Shown: positions 24,422 to 33,913, counted from the stretch's first letter. The stretch: DNA of 54,885 bases from Micromonospora zingiberis (GCF_004331455.1 NZ_SJJR01000029.1:1-54885); one strand, 5' to 3'. The notes: generated by a model not told the origin, from the letters alone. Translations and numbers: made by a program.

Positions 24422-24653
24422 GCTGGCCGCCAACAGTCGCGTCGGACGCGGCGGCAGCCCATGCCGGCCGATGACGCCCGGCAACAACGTCGTCAACGAG
24501 CAAGGCGACAATTCCGGACGGTGTGAGGTCGGGACGCAACTGGCTTAGCCTCTCCACCTCAGACGGCGTCAGCCTGATCTTGACCTGTTGATCCCTCCTC
24601 TCCCGAGCAGGCAACGGTGGCAGGTCATCGGCGACAGGACGCTGTCGCGGCAT
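24414..24653 (-). CDS. Small ribbon-helix-helix-like protein
   Basis: A 79-residue protein. QQVKIRLTPSEVERLSQLR with a following TPSGIVALLVDDVV fits a CopG/RHH-type fold, typical of small repressors or relaxosome helpers. It is antisense and convergent to the HTH gene, overlapping it by 8 nt, and divergent from the integrase. ATG at 24653; the GAGG before it is unusually close, so the start is uncertain. Confidence 0.55.
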   Translation of the reverse strand: MPRQRPVADDLPPLPARERRDQQVKIRLTPSEVERLSQLRPDLTPSGIVALLVDDVVAGRHRPAWAAAASDATVGGQPR

Positions 24654-24752
24654 ACCTCAACTCCTCACCCAGCGGACCGAACGGTCGCATCACGGGTCGA
24701 GGGTCCCACATTCCCAATCGCCAACCACTGGCGCCATCCCGATGCCACAGAA

Positions 24753-24789
24753 CCAGATCTAGGTACCTATATTAGGTACCTAGATCTGG
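24753..24789. promoter_or_regulatory. Perfect 37-bp palindrome before the integrase
   Basis: Arms of 17 bp (24753-24769 and 24773-24789) around TAT. Each arm contains TAGGTACCTA, itself a palindrome, so there are two tandem dyads (24760-24769 and 24773-24782). It lies between the RHH-like gene and the integrase and is far more AT-rich than its surroundings; it is a probable repressor operator controlling integration. Confidence 0.75.
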
Positions 24790-24841
24790 AACCTAAGCAG
24801 CATCAACTCCTGGCCCCTCATCTGTGAAGGAGCAGAGCAAC

Positions 24842-26023
24842 GTGAGCCAGTCGGACCCAATCAAAAAGATCACGCTCAAGAACGGAAGAACTCGTTACCG
24901 GTTCGTCATTGACGTCGGACGGAAGGCAGACGGACGTCGAGACCAGCGGACCTACACCTTCGACACCAAGAAGGAGGCCAAGGCAGAGTTCGCCCGGATC
25001 AAGCACGAGACCGACCGCGGCACCTTCGTGCGGCCGGACAAGATCACGGTCGACCAGTTCCTCGATGAATGGCTGAAATCAGCCACGCGCGATGTGGAAA
25101 AGGCCACCGCTGCGAACTATCGACACGCACTCCTGCCGGTCCGTGCGCGCCTCGGCGAGAAGCTGCTCCAGGAGGTCACCGAAGAGGACATCGAAGCCCT
25201 GGTCGACTGGATGCTGACGGAGGGAAGGCGGCGCGGCGGCAAGCCCGGTACGGGGCTGGGCGTCCGCTCGGCACGCCTGACTCTCGGTCGGCTCAGGACC
25301 GCACTCAACGTCGCGGTACGGCGCCAACTCGTGGTGCGCAACGTTGCAACCTTTGTCACCATCCCCCGGGCGGCAGCCAAGGCTGCCCTTGACGCACGGG
25401 CCGCCCGGAAGCCGTGGACCCAGGAAGAGGTGAAGATCTTCCTGACTGGCATCACGGGCGAACGCCTCTATGCGGTCTGCCTGCTGTCGATGATGGGCCT
25501 GCGACCGGCCGAGGTGTGCGGGCTGCGCTGGTCCGACGTCGACTTCGAGGCAGGCACGATCGCAGCTGGCGACAACACCCGCACCCTCGTCGAGGGCGAG
25601 ATCGAGGAGAAAGGGGCCAAGTCAGCGGCCGGCAAACGCGGCCTGCCGATGCCAGCAACAGCGGCGAAGTCGCTGAAAGCGTTCCACACCAGGCAGAAGA
25701 AGGAACGCCTGAAGGCCGGCAGGGCGTACGTAGACAGCGGTTACGTCCTGGTCGACGAAATCGGCGAGCCGCAGCGCACCGACTGGTTCCGCCGCCGGGT
25801 GTACGACTTGATGACCAAGGTCGGGGTCCGCAAGGTCCGCCCGTACGACGCCCGGCACGCCTGCCTGACCTACCTCGCCACCGTCGGAGTACCCGACGTC
25901 GTTCTCGCAGCCTGGGCCGGACACGCAGACGGCGGCGCCCTCGCCAAGCGGATCTACGTCCACCCCGACAGCAGCCACCTCAAGACGGCAGCCGAGCACC
26001 TCGAAACAGGGCTATTCGGGTAA
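24842..26023 (+). CDS. int: Tyrosine recombinase (site-specific integrase)
   Basis: A 393-residue protein. N-terminal arm-binding domain (about 10-55), SAM-like core-binding domain (about 60-180), and catalytic domain with Arg in MGLRPAEVCGLRW, then RPYDARHACLT (H-x-x-R variant ARHA), GHADGG and Tyr in RIYVHP. It catalyses integration at tRNA genes; the adjacent tRNA-Pro in convergent orientation is the expected target. GTG at 24842 has AAGGAG 9 nt upstream and is preferred over GTG 24824. Confidence 0.93.
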   Translation: MSQSDPIKKITLKNGRTRYRFVIDVGRKADGRRDQRTYTFDTKKEAKAEFARIKHETDRGTFVRPDKITVDQFLDEWLKSATRDVEKATAANYRHALLPVRARLGEKLLQEVTEEDIEALVDWMLTEGRRRGGKPGTGLGVRSARLTLGRLRTALNVAVRRQLVVRNVATFVTIPRAAAKAALDARAARKPWTQEEVKIFLTGITGERLYAVCLLSMMGLRPAEVCGLRWSDVDFEAGTIAAGDNTRTLVEGEIEEKGAKSAAGKRGLPMPATAAKSLKAFHTRQKKERLKAGRAYVDSGYVLVDEIGEPQRTDWFRRRVYDLMTKVGVRKVRPYDARHACLTYLATVGVPDVVLAAWAGHADGGALAKRIYVHPDSSHLKTAAEHLETGLFG

Positions 26024-26135
26024 CTCCGAGGCCCAGAATCCAGCAGTACGCCCGTACGTGATGAATTGTGAGACGGAACAGCAAAAAGCCCTGACTCACC
26101 GAAGTGAATCAAGGCCCTGACCTGCTAAAACTCTG

Positions 26136-26209
<74 letters not shown>

Positions 26210-26337
26210 ATGCTATCGCCGGACGTTCCCTGCGACAGCCGGTACAGCTTAGCGCAGCATCTCCCATCCGCCGCACAGCCCCCACCCCACCACCAAGGTC
26301 ACTACCGCTAAGGCGTCCTAGGAAGATGGGGTGTAGG

Positions 26338-26374
26338 AAGGCCCGGGTGGGGGCGAGTCCCTCACCCGGGCCTT
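26338..26374 (-). terminator. Terminator of the der gene cluster
   Basis: Perfect 12-bp arms AAGGCCCGGGTG (26338-26349) and CACCCGGGCCTT (26363-26374), just past the der stop on the minus strand. Confidence 0.8.
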
Positions 26375-26382
26375 CGTACGGA

Positions 26383-27786
26383 TCAGCCGTGTGCTTTGCC
26401 TCGGCCGCCGGGGCCGAGCTTCTTGCGGGGGCGTACCGAGATCTCGATGGGGCTGCCCTCGAAGCCGAACTCCTCGCGCAGCTTGCGCTCGACGAAGCGT
26501 TGGTAGCCGGCGTCCAGTGGGCCGGTGGTGAAGAGTACGAACCGTGGCGGTGCCACGCCCGCTTGGGTGGCGAACAGGATCCGGGGTGCCCGTCCCCCAC
26601 GTACCGGGTGCGGGGTGGCCTGGACCAGCGCGGTGAGCCAGGCGTTGAGCTGCGCGGTGGGAATCCGCGTCTCCCAGCTGTCCAGCGCCCGGTGCAGGGC
26701 GGCGGCCAGCTTGTCCACCGCCCGGCCGGTCTTCGCCGACAGGTTCAGCCGGATCGCCCACGGGATGCGGCGCAGTTCCCGCTCGATCTCCTTGTCCAGG
26801 TAGTACCGGCGGTCGGCGTCGACCAGGTCCCACTTGTTGAAGGCGATCACCAGTGCCCGGCCGGCCTCGGTGACCATGGACAGGATCCGCTGGTCCTGTT
26901 CGCTGATCGGCTCGCTGGAGTCGAGCAGCACCACCGCGACCTCGGCCGCCTCGATGGCCGAGGCGGTACGGAGGCTGGCGTAGTACTCGGTCCCGCTGGC
27001 CTTGCCGACCCGCTTGCGTAGGCCGGCGGTGTCCACCAGGTGCCACGTCTCGCCGCCGATGGAGGCGAGGCTGTCCACCGGGTCGACGGTGGTGCCGGCG
27101 ACCGAGTCGACGACCGCCCGCTCCTCGCCGGAGAAGCGGTTGAGCAGGCTCGACTTGCCGACGTTGGGCCGACCCACCAGCGCCACCCGACGTGGTCCGC
27201 GCGGGCGGTACTCGACCACCTTCGGGGCCTCGGGCAGCGCGTTCAGGATGGCGTCGAGCAGGTCACCGGAGCCGCGCCCGTGCAGCGCCGACACCGGGTG
27301 CGGTTCGCCGAGGCCGAGCGACCACAGCGAGGTTGCCTCCAACTCGACGTTGGTGTTGTCGGCCTTGTTGGCCACCAGGATCACCGGCTTGGCGCTGCGG
27401 CGCAGCATCTTCACCGCCGCCTCGTCGACGTCGGTGGAGCCCACCGTCGCGTCGACCACGAACAGCACCACGTCGGCGGTGGCCACGGCCGCTTCGGCCT
27501 GCGCGGCGATGGCTGCCGCCCGGTCCTTGGCGTCGGGTTCCCAACCGCCGGTGTCGACCACGGTGAAGGCCCGACCGGACCATTGCGCGTCGTACGGGAT
27601 CCGGTCGCGGGTCACCCCGGGTACGTCCTCGACCACCGCCTGACGGCGACCGATGATTCGGTTGACCAGTGTGGACTTGCCGACGTTGGGGCGGCCGACC
27701 ACGGCGACCACCGGCTGCGGGCCGGCCGGTTCCTCGGTGTCGACGTCCGGTTCCCGCAGTTCCACCCAACCGTCGTCGTTGCTCAC
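26383..27786 (-). CDS. der: Ribosome-assembly GTPase Der (EngA)
   Basis: A 467-residue protein with two GTPase domains, each with GRPNVGKS (P-loops at about 31 and 207), DTGG/DTAG switch motifs and NKAD/NKWD, plus a C-terminal KH-like domain. Der acts in 50S subunit maturation. GTG start overlaps the cmk stop (GTGA), the usual actinobacterial cmk-der pair. It is the last gene of the cluster before a terminator. Confidence 0.97.
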   Translation of the reverse strand: MSNDDGWVELREPDVDTEEPAGPQPVVAVVGRPNVGKSTLVNRIIGRRQAVVEDVPGVTRDRIPYDAQWSGRAFTVVDTGGWEPDAKDRAAAIAAQAEAAVATADVVLFVVDATVGSTDVDEAAVKMLRRSAKPVILVANKADNTNVELEATSLWSLGLGEPHPVSALHGRGSGDLLDAILNALPEAPKVVEYRPRGPRRVALVGRPNVGKSSLLNRFSGEERAVVDSVAGTTVDPVDSLASIGGETWHLVDTAGLRKRVGKASGTEYYASLRTASAIEAAEVAVVLLDSSEPISEQDQRILSMVTEAGRALVIAFNKWDLVDADRRYYLDKEIERELRRIPWAIRLNLSAKTGRAVDKLAAALHRALDSWETRIPTAQLNAWLTALVQATPHPVRGGRAPRILFATQAGVAPPRFVLFTTGPLDAGYQRFVERKLREEFGFEGSPIEISVRPRKKLGPGGRGKAHG

Positions 27787-28463
27787 GCCACTGACCGATC
27801 GGCGAGTAGCTCACGCAGCCGCGCCACGACCTCGTCGATGCCCAGTTCGGTGGTGTCCAGCACCACGGCGTCGGCCGCCTGGGCGAGCGGGTCGGCCTTG
27901 CGGGTCGAGTCCAGCTGGTCACGACGGGCGAGGTCGGCGGCGGTGGCGGTGACGTCGGAGGCGTTCTCGGCGCTGCGCCGGGCGGCCCGCGCTGCCGCCG
28001 AGGCGGTCAGGTAGACCTTCAGGTCGGCGTCCGGGGCCACCACCTGACCGATGTCGCGGCCCTCGACCACGATCCGGCCGGCCTTGGCGATCATGTCGCG
28101 CTGTCGGGCCACCAGCAGCGCCCGCACCGCGGGCACGGCGGCCACCGCGGAAACGGCGGCGGTCACCTCGGCGCCCCGGATTTCGGCCTCGATGTTCGTC
28201 CCGTCAGCGGTCACGCCGTACCCGGCCGGGTCGGTGCCGATGCGCAGGTCGACCTCGCCGGCGACCTTGGCCACCGCGTGCGCGTCGTTCAGGTCGACGC
28301 CGGAGCGCAGCACGGCCCAGGTGATGGCCCGGTACATCGCGCCGGTGTCCAGGTAGCGGGCGTCCAGGCTGGTCGCGAGCCGCCGGGAAACGGTGGACTT
28401 ACCCGAACCGGACGGCCCGTCCACAGCGACCACGCAGCGCCCGGCCGGTACGTTTTCTCCCAC
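27783..28463 (-). CDS. cmk: Cytidylate kinase
   Basis: A 226-residue protein. The P-loop GPSGSGKST at 16-24, DTGAMYRA and the EGRDIGQVVAPDA motif identify CMP/dCMP kinase, which feeds CDP to nucleotide synthesis. GTG at 28463 has GAGGAGG 6 nt upstream; an upstream in-frame start would add Arg-rich residues not found in the family. Confidence 0.96.
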   Translation of the reverse strand: MGENVPAGRCVVAVDGPSGSGKSTVSRRLATSLDARYLDTGAMYRAITWAVLRSGVDLNDAHAVAKVAGEVDLRIGTDPAGYGVTADGTNIEAEIRGAEVTAAVSAVAAVPAVRALLVARQRDMIAKAGRIVVEGRDIGQVVAPDADLKVYLTASAAARAARRSAENASDVTATAADLARRDQLDSTRKADPLAQAADAVVLDTTELGIDEVVARLRELLADRSVA

Positions 28464-28613
28464 CGTTGTCCTCCTCAGCCCGTACCTCACGATCCGCCGT
28501 CGTCGGCGGACGCGAGCGGTTGCCCACACTTGTCCAATGATGCCCGGCGTCGAACAGCACGGCCCGCCGGGCCGTCCGCGAGCCTACCCTCAGCCGTACC
28601 CGCGACCGCGCGG

Positions 28614-29384
28614 TCAGTCACCCACGGCCTTGAAAAGGCCGGCGACCTCCGCGTTGGTCAGCCGCCGGGTCCGCCCGGCGCGCAGGTCGCCCAGCCGGAT
28701 CGGCCCGATGGCGGTACGCACCAGCCGGCTCACCGGGTGCCCGACCTCGGCGAGTAGCCGCCGTACGATGTGTTTGCGCCCTTCGTGCAGGCTCAGCTCG
28801 ACCTGGGCGGTACGTCCCAGACTGTCCACCACCCGGAACCCGTCGACGGTCACCGGGCCGTCCTCCAGCTCGATGCCGGCGGCCAGCCGCTTGCCGAGGT
28901 TGCGGGGGATCGGCCCGGCCACCTCGCACAGGTACGTCTTCTGCACCCCGTAGGAGGGGTGCATCAGCCGATGCGCCAGGGTGCCGTCGTTGGTGAGCAG
29001 CAGCAGGCCCTCGCTGTCCGCGTCGAGCCGCCCGACGTGGTAGACCCGCTGCTCGACCCGGTTGCCGAGAAAGTCGGCCAGCGCGGTACGTCCCTTTTCG
29101 TCGGCCATGGTGGAAACCACCCCGCGCGGCTTGTTCATCGCCAGGTACACCAGCCGGTTGTCGGCCTGTAGCCGCTGGCCGTCGACGTGGATGACCGCGG
29201 TGGCCGGGTCGACCTTGTCGCCGAGTTGCGCCACCCGCCCGTTGACCGTCACCCGCCGCCGGAAGATCAGGTCCTCGCAGGCGCGCCGGGAGCCGACACC
29301 GGCAGCGGCGAGCACCTTCTGCAGGCGTTCCGGGCCGGTGTAGACGGGCGCGTCGGAGGAGGGGGTGCGGTTATCGCGTGGCAT
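28614..29384 (-). CDS. Pseudouridine synthase, RluB/RsuA family
   Basis: A 256-residue protein. An S4 RNA-binding domain (about 19-65) is followed by the catalytic domain with GRLDADSEG (Asp121) and the family TLAHRLMHPSYG and EGRKHIVRRLL motifs. It makes pseudouridine in rRNA, probably 23S. ATG at 29384, overlapping the scpB end by 14 nt. Confidence 0.93.
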   Translation of the reverse strand: MPRDNRTPSSDAPVYTGPERLQKVLAAAGVGSRRACEDLIFRRRVTVNGRVAQLGDKVDPATAVIHVDGQRLQADNRLVYLAMNKPRGVVSTMADEKGRTALADFLGNRVEQRVYHVGRLDADSEGLLLLTNDGTLAHRLMHPSYGVQKTYLCEVAGPIPRNLGKRLAAGIELEDGPVTVDGFRVVDSLGRTAQVELSLHEGRKHIVRRLLAEVGHPVSRLVRTAIGPIRLGDLRAGRTRRLTNAEVAGLFKAVGD

Positions 29385-30441
29385 CGGCAAGCTCTTCTAC
29401 GTCGTCGGGGAGGAACGGGGCCAGTGGCGGCAGGTCGTCGAGGCTGTTGAGGCCGAGCTTCTCCAGGAACATGATGCTCGTCCGGTACAGATACGCCCCG
29501 CTGTCGGACTCGGTGCCGCACTCTTCGACCAGCCCCCGGGAGACCAGGGTACGGATCACCCCGTCGCAGTTGACACCGCGGATGGCGGAAATCCGAGAAC
29601 GGGTCACCGGCTGCTTGTACGCGACCACGGCCAGCGTCTCCAGCGCGGCCTGGGTCAGCCGGACCGACTGCCCGTCCAGCACGAACCGTTCCACGTAGCT
29701 GGCGTATTCCGGCCGGGTGTACAGCCGCCAGCCGCCAGCCGCCCGGCGCAGCTCGAAACCGTGGCCGGCGGAGGTGTAGCCGGCGGCGATCTGGTCCAGC
29801 ATCGGGCCGATCCGTTCGGCGGGCTGCTCCAACACCTGGGCCAGGGTCAGTTCGCTGACCGGCTCGTCCACCACCAGCAGGATCGCCTCCAACGCGCCAC
29901 GCAGTTCCGCGTCGTCGAGCACCGGCGCCGGCGGGGGCACCGCCCGCCCCCGCCCGGTCCGCTGTTTCCGCCCCGCCCCCCCACCCTGCTCCCCACCGGC
30001 TTCGCCACCACCAGCTTCGCCACCACCAGCTTCGCCACCACCGACCTCAACACCATCGACCTCGGCACCACCGGCACCGCCGACCTCAACACCGCCGACC
30101 TCAACACCACCGGCCTCAACACCACCGGCCTCAACACCATCGGCCTCGGCACCGACGACCTCAACACCGCCGTCTCCGCCACCACCGACCTTGGCACCAC
30201 CAGCTTCGCCACCACCAGCCTCAACACCACCGACCTCGGCGCCATCGGCTCCGCCACCACCGGCCCCTCCCCCCGCCGCGTCGTCCGCGACTGGGGCCTC
30301 GGAGATCTTGGTACGGGACGGCCCCTGCGGGGGCGATTGGGTACCAAGATCTACGGCGTCGTCGGGTGCGGGGCGCTGCCAGGGCGGGACCCAGGTGGCT
30401 GCCTGGTCGGCCAGCGAGTCCCGGCGTTCCTCGTTGCTCAT
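29371..30441 (-). CDS. scpB: Segregation and condensation protein B, long N-terminal repeat
   Basis: A 356-residue protein; ScpB is usually near 200. The C-terminal about 190 residues have the paired winged helices (LRGALEAILLVVDEPVSE, LTQAALETLAVVAYKQP, RGVNCDGVIRTLVSRGLVEE). Residues about 55-150 are an array of VExGG-type pentapeptides. ScpB binds ScpA-Smc. ATG overlaps the scpA stop by 4 nt. Confidence 0.94.
   Translation of the reverse strand: MSNEERRDSLADQAATWVPPWQRPAPDDAVDLGTQSPPQGPSRTKISEAPVADDAAGGGAGGGGADGAEVGGVEAGGGEAGGAKVGGGGDGGVEVVGAEADGVEAGGVEAGGVEVGGVEVGGAGGAEVDGVEVGGGEAGGGEAGGGEAGGEQGGGAGRKQRTGRGRAVPPPAPVLDDAELRGALEAILLVVDEPVSELTLAQVLEQPAERIGPMLDQIAAGYTSAGHGFELRRAAGGWRLYTRPEYASYVERFVLDGQSVRLTQAALETLAVVAYKQPVTRSRISAIRGVNCDGVIRTLVSRGLVEECGTESDSGAYLYRTSIMFLEKLGLNSLDDLPPLAPFLPDDVEELADATR
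29991..30276 (-). repeat. Minisatellite inside scpB
   Basis: About 285 bp of imperfect 15-bp units encode V/A-E-x-G-G residues, such as VEAGGVEVGG. The low-complexity repeat lies between a disordered N-terminus and the conserved domain, so length is likely to vary between strains. Confidence 0.8.
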
Positions 30442-31706
30442 CCGGCTGACTCCTCAGTCGTTGCCGCAGCGTCCGTCGTCGGCTCATCACGCGGGCCAGC
30501 AGCCGGGGCGGGATCACCGTCCGTCGTCGGCTCATCACCCGGGCCAGCAGCCGGGGCGGGATCATCGTCCGTCGCCGGCCCATCACGCGGGTCACCGGCC
30601 GGGGCCGGGTCACCGTCCGTCTCGGCGGCTGCGCCGGCGTACTCGTCGATGTTGAGGGCCGGACCGCCGTCGGCGGGACCGGTCCAGCGTACGGTCAGTT
30701 CCTCCAACGCCTGCTCCTGCACGAAGGCCACCACGCCCTGCCGGTACAGCTCCAGCAGGGCGAGGAACCGGGCCACCACCTCCAGGGTGGCCTCGCAGTC
30801 GGCGCAGAGCAACGTGAAGGTGGCCGTGCCGGCCCGGCGCAACCGTTCGGCGATGATGGCGGCGTGTTCGCGGACGCTGACCCGGACCATGTGCACGTGG
30901 GCGATGGAGACCTCGGGCACGGGCTTCGGGGTCATCGCCTTCACGGCCAGTTCCAGCAGCCGCTGCGCACCGATGCCGAGCACGAGGTCCGGTAGTGCCT
31001 CGGCGTAGCGGGGTTCCAGGGTCACCGCGCGCGGGTAGCGGCGTCCCCCGACCTCTTCCAGCGCGGCGATGTGCGCCGCCGCCTCCTTGTACGCCTTGTA
31101 CTGGAGCAGCCGGGCGAAGAGCAGGTCCCGGGCCTCCAACAGGGCGAGGTCCTCCGGGTCCTCCACCTCGGCGGCGGGCAGCAGCCGAGCCGCCTTCAGG
31201 TCGAGCAGGGTGGCGGCGATGAGCAGGAACTCGCTCGCCTCGTCGAGGTCCCAGTCGTCGCCCATCGCCCGGATGTAGGCGATGAACTCGTCGGTGACCT
31301 GGTGCAGGGCGACCTCGGTGACGTCCAGCTTGTGCTTGCCGATCAGTTGCAGCAGCAGGTCGAACGGGCCGGTGAAGTTGGCCAGCCGCACCGTGAACTT
31401 GCCAGCGCCGTCGCCGGCAGCAGCATCCCCACCGACCAGACCAGCGCCAGCAGCAGCATCCCCACCGACCACGCCAGCGCCGTCGCCGTCAGCAGCATCC
31501 CCACCCACCGGACCAGCGGTGTCCGCGCCAACCGGGCGATCCGGGCCTGCATCGCTACCGGTGGTCAGCGGTGCGGTGCTGCTCGCCCGCCGGGCGGGGG
31601 TGTCGTCGGCCGCGCCGGGATCGACCGCTCGGGTCGGGTCGTCCGCGGCGGCGGGGTCGAGGGGCGGCGCGGTCACGCCGACGACCGTAGTCCACGGTCT
31701 GGCCAC
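30438..31706 (-). CDS. scpA: Segregation and condensation protein A
   Basis: A 422-residue kleisin. The conserved part (about 103-345; FTVRLANFTGPFDLLLQLIG near its start) is flanked by Asp/Gly/Ala-rich tails, the C-terminal one with repeated DPAPAAGP units. ScpA bridges the Smc heads with ScpB to compact chromosomes. The start is uncertain: GTG 31706 or GTG 31676, both without a strong ribosome binding site. Confidence 0.93.
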   Translation of the reverse strand: MARPWTTVVGVTAPPLDPAAADDPTRAVDPGAADDTPARRASSTAPLTTGSDAGPDRPVGADTAGPVGGDAADGDGAGVVGGDAAAGAGLVGGDAAAGDGAGKFTVRLANFTGPFDLLLQLIGKHKLDVTEVALHQVTDEFIAYIRAMGDDWDLDEASEFLLIAATLLDLKAARLLPAAEVEDPEDLALLEARDLLFARLLQYKAYKEAAAHIAALEEVGGRRYPRAVTLEPRYAEALPDLVLGIGAQRLLELAVKAMTPKPVPEVSIAHVHMVRVSVREHAAIIAERLRRAGTATFTLLCADCEATLEVVARFLALLELYRQGVVAFVQEQALEELTVRWTGPADGGPALNIDEYAGAAAETDGDPAPAGDPRDGPATDDDPAPAAGPGDEPTTDGDPAPAAGPRDEPTTDAAATTEESAG

Positions 31707-31719
31707 GGGATTGCGGAGC

Positions 31720-32643
31720 CTACCGCTCCGCCTGCGCGGCGATCACCTCGCGGGCGAGCTGGCGATAGTTGCGGGCGCCGGAGGAGGCCGGGTCGAGGGT
31801 GGTGATCGGGGCACCGGCGACGGTGGACTCGGGGAACTTCACCGTCTTGGTGATCACCGTCTGGTAGACCTTGTCGCCGAACGCCTCCACCACCCGCTGG
31901 AGGACCTGGCGGCAGTGGGTGGTGCGGCTGTCGTACATGGTGGCGAGGATGCCTTCGAGTTCCAGGTCGAAGTTGAGCCGCTCGCGCACCTTGTCGATGG
32001 TGTCCAGCAGCAGCGCCACACCGCGCAGGCTGAAGAACTCGCACTCCAGCGGGATGAGGACGCCGTGCGCGACGGTCAACGCGTTGATCGCCAGCAGGCC
32101 GAGCGACGGCTGGCAGTCGATCAGGACGTAGTCGTACTCCTTGCGGATGCTCTTGAGCACCCGGGCCAGGGCCATCTCGCGAGCGACCTCGTTGACCAGT
32201 TGGATCTCGGCCGCGGAGAGGTCGATGTTGGCCGGCAGCAGGTGCAGCCCGGCCACGTCGGTCTTGATCAGCACGTCCTCGGCGGTCACGTCGTCCTGCA
32301 TCAGCAGGTTGTAGACCGAGAGGTCGAGGTTGTGCGGGTTGACCCCCAGCCCGACCGAGAGGGCGCCCTGCGGGTCGAAGTCGACAAGCAGCACCTTGCG
32401 GCCGTACTCGGCGAGCGCGGCGCCGAGGTTGATGGTCGTGGTGGTCTTGCCGACGCCGCCCTTCTGGTTGGCCATCGCGATGATCCGGGCCGGGCCGTGC
32501 CGATCGGTGGGCATCGGCTCGGGGATGGGCTTGCGCATCGTGTAGGCGGCCGGGTCGGCCGGGCCCAGGTCCGAACCGAGGGCGTTCTGCTGTTCGCGGA
32601 GCTCCGACGTCCAGGTCTCGGCACGGTCACCGTTGCCAGCCAT
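31720..32643 (-). CDS. ParA/Soj-family ATPase
   Basis: A 307-residue protein. The deviant Walker A KGGVGKTTT (about 61-69), DFDPQGALS and DCQPSLG motifs mark the ParA family. Sited between xerD and scpAB, it fits a role in chromosome segregation; it is not next to a parB gene, so it is probably the ScpAB-linked paralogue rather than the origin-partition ParA. ATG at 32643 with GAGG close upstream. Confidence 0.93.
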   Translation of the reverse strand: MAGNGDRAETWTSELREQQNALGSDLGPADPAAYTMRKPIPEPMPTDRHGPARIIAMANQKGGVGKTTTTINLGAALAEYGRKVLLVDFDPQGALSVGLGVNPHNLDLSVYNLLMQDDVTAEDVLIKTDVAGLHLLPANIDLSAAEIQLVNEVAREMALARVLKSIRKEYDYVLIDCQPSLGLLAINALTVAHGVLIPLECEFFSLRGVALLLDTIDKVRERLNFDLELEGILATMYDSRTTHCRQVLQRVVEAFGDKVYQTVITKTVKFPESTVAGAPITTLDPASSGARNYRQLAREVIAAQAER

Positions 32644-32905
32644 GTCCTCGTTGCCCCCTCCCGACGACCATCCGGCGTCGGAGCCGCCCGACGTCCTTCG
32701 CGGCGCCGCTGCGCACCCCGGTCATCTCACCGTAAGGGCCGCGCCGATGCCGACTGTACGCCACTGGCCAGCAGGGCGTTCGGCACCCGCTCGGCGTGTC
32801 GGCCAGCGGCACCGACCAGGGCCGCTCAACCCCGCTCCGGCCGAGCCCGACCAGCATCCCCGACCCGGGACCGGCCACCGCCGCCGGGATCGCCGCGCGG
32901 GCGGG
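32644..32905. other. Intergenic between xerD and the ParA gene
   Basis: About 260 bp before the ParA start, probably holding its promoter. No gene or RNA recognised. Confidence 0.4.
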
Positions 32906-33913
32906 TCAGCCGCGGGCGCGCGGGTGGGCGGTGGCGTAGACCTCGCGCAGCCGGTCGACGGTGACCAAGGTGTAGACCTGGGTGGTGGTGACCGAGGCGT
33001 GCCCGAGCAACTCCTGCACCACCCGGACGTCGGCCCCGCCGTCGAGCAGGTGCGTGGCGTACGAGTGGCGCAGCGTGTGCGGGGAGACCGCCTGCGGCCC
33101 GTCGACGGGCAGGCCGGCCCGCTGGGCCGCCCGACGCAGGATGGTCCAGGCGCCCTGCCGGGTCAACGGCCCGCCCCGGGAGTTGAGGAAGACCGTCGGG
33201 GTGCCCCGGCCGGCGGCGGCCAGCCCGGGCCGGGCGCGTACCAGGTAGGCGGCCAGGGCCCGCAGCGCGTACCCGCCGATCGGCACCAGGCGGCTCCGCC
33301 CGCCCTTGCCGCGCAGCAGGGCCACCCCGTCGGTGAGGTCCACGTCGTCCACCGCGATGCCGACCGCCTCGGAGATGCGCGCTCCGGTGCCGTACAGGAA
33401 CTCCAGCAGCGCCCGGTCGCGCAGCGCCAGCGGCGCGGCGGCCCCGGCCGCGTCCACCGGGCCGGCGGTTTCCAGCAGTCGGACCACGTCGTCGACCGGC
33501 AGCGCCCGGGGTAGCTGGCGTGGCGGGGTGGGTGGGCGTACGTCGCGACTCGGGTCGGCGGCGGCCAGGCCCTCGCGTAACGCGAACCGGTGCAGGCCGC
33601 GTACGGCGCTGGCGGCGCGGGCGGCGGACGACACCGCCAGCGGCGGATGCCCGTCGTCACCGGCGCGCAGCCGGGCCAGGTGGCGTTCGATCTCGCCGGC
33701 CGAGACGGCGGCCAGGTCGGTCACCCCGGCGGCGGCCAGCGACGTCAGGTAGCGGTCGAGGTCGCGGCGGTAGGAGGCGAGGGTGTTGGTGGCGAGGCCA
33801 CGTTCGACGGTGAGGTGGTCCAGGTAGCCGCGCAGGGCACGGTGCAGGGCCGGCGCGGGCTGTTGGCCCGCGCCGGCCCCGTCCGCTGCGGCGGTCGGTG
33901 CTGCGCCGGTCAG
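32906..33913 (-). CDS. xerD: Tyrosine recombinase XerD
   Basis: A 335-residue protein when started at CTG 33913. N-terminal SAM-like domain (LRGYLDHLTVERGLATNTL, then SYRRDLDRYL) and catalytic domain with Arg in GTGARISE, HTLRHSYATHL, LLGHASVTTT and Tyr in TQVYT. It resolves chromosome dimers with XerC at dif. No ATG/GTG/TTG lies upstream of 33724 in frame; starting there would delete half of the core-binding domain. The CTG overlaps the ald stop as CTGA. Confidence 0.9.
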   Translation of the reverse strand: MTGAAPTAAADGAGAGQQPAPALHRALRGYLDHLTVERGLATNTLASYRRDLDRYLTSLAAAGVTDLAAVSAGEIERHLARLRAGDDGHPPLAVSSAARAASAVRGLHRFALREGLAAADPSRDVRPPTPPRQLPRALPVDDVVRLLETAGPVDAAGAAAPLALRDRALLEFLYGTGARISEAVGIAVDDVDLTDGVALLRGKGGRSRLVPIGGYALRALAAYLVRARPGLAAAGRGTPTVFLNSRGGPLTRQGAWTILRRAAQRAGLPVDGPQAVSPHTLRHSYATHLLDGGADVRVVQELLGHASVTTTQVYTLVTVDRLREVYATAHPRARG

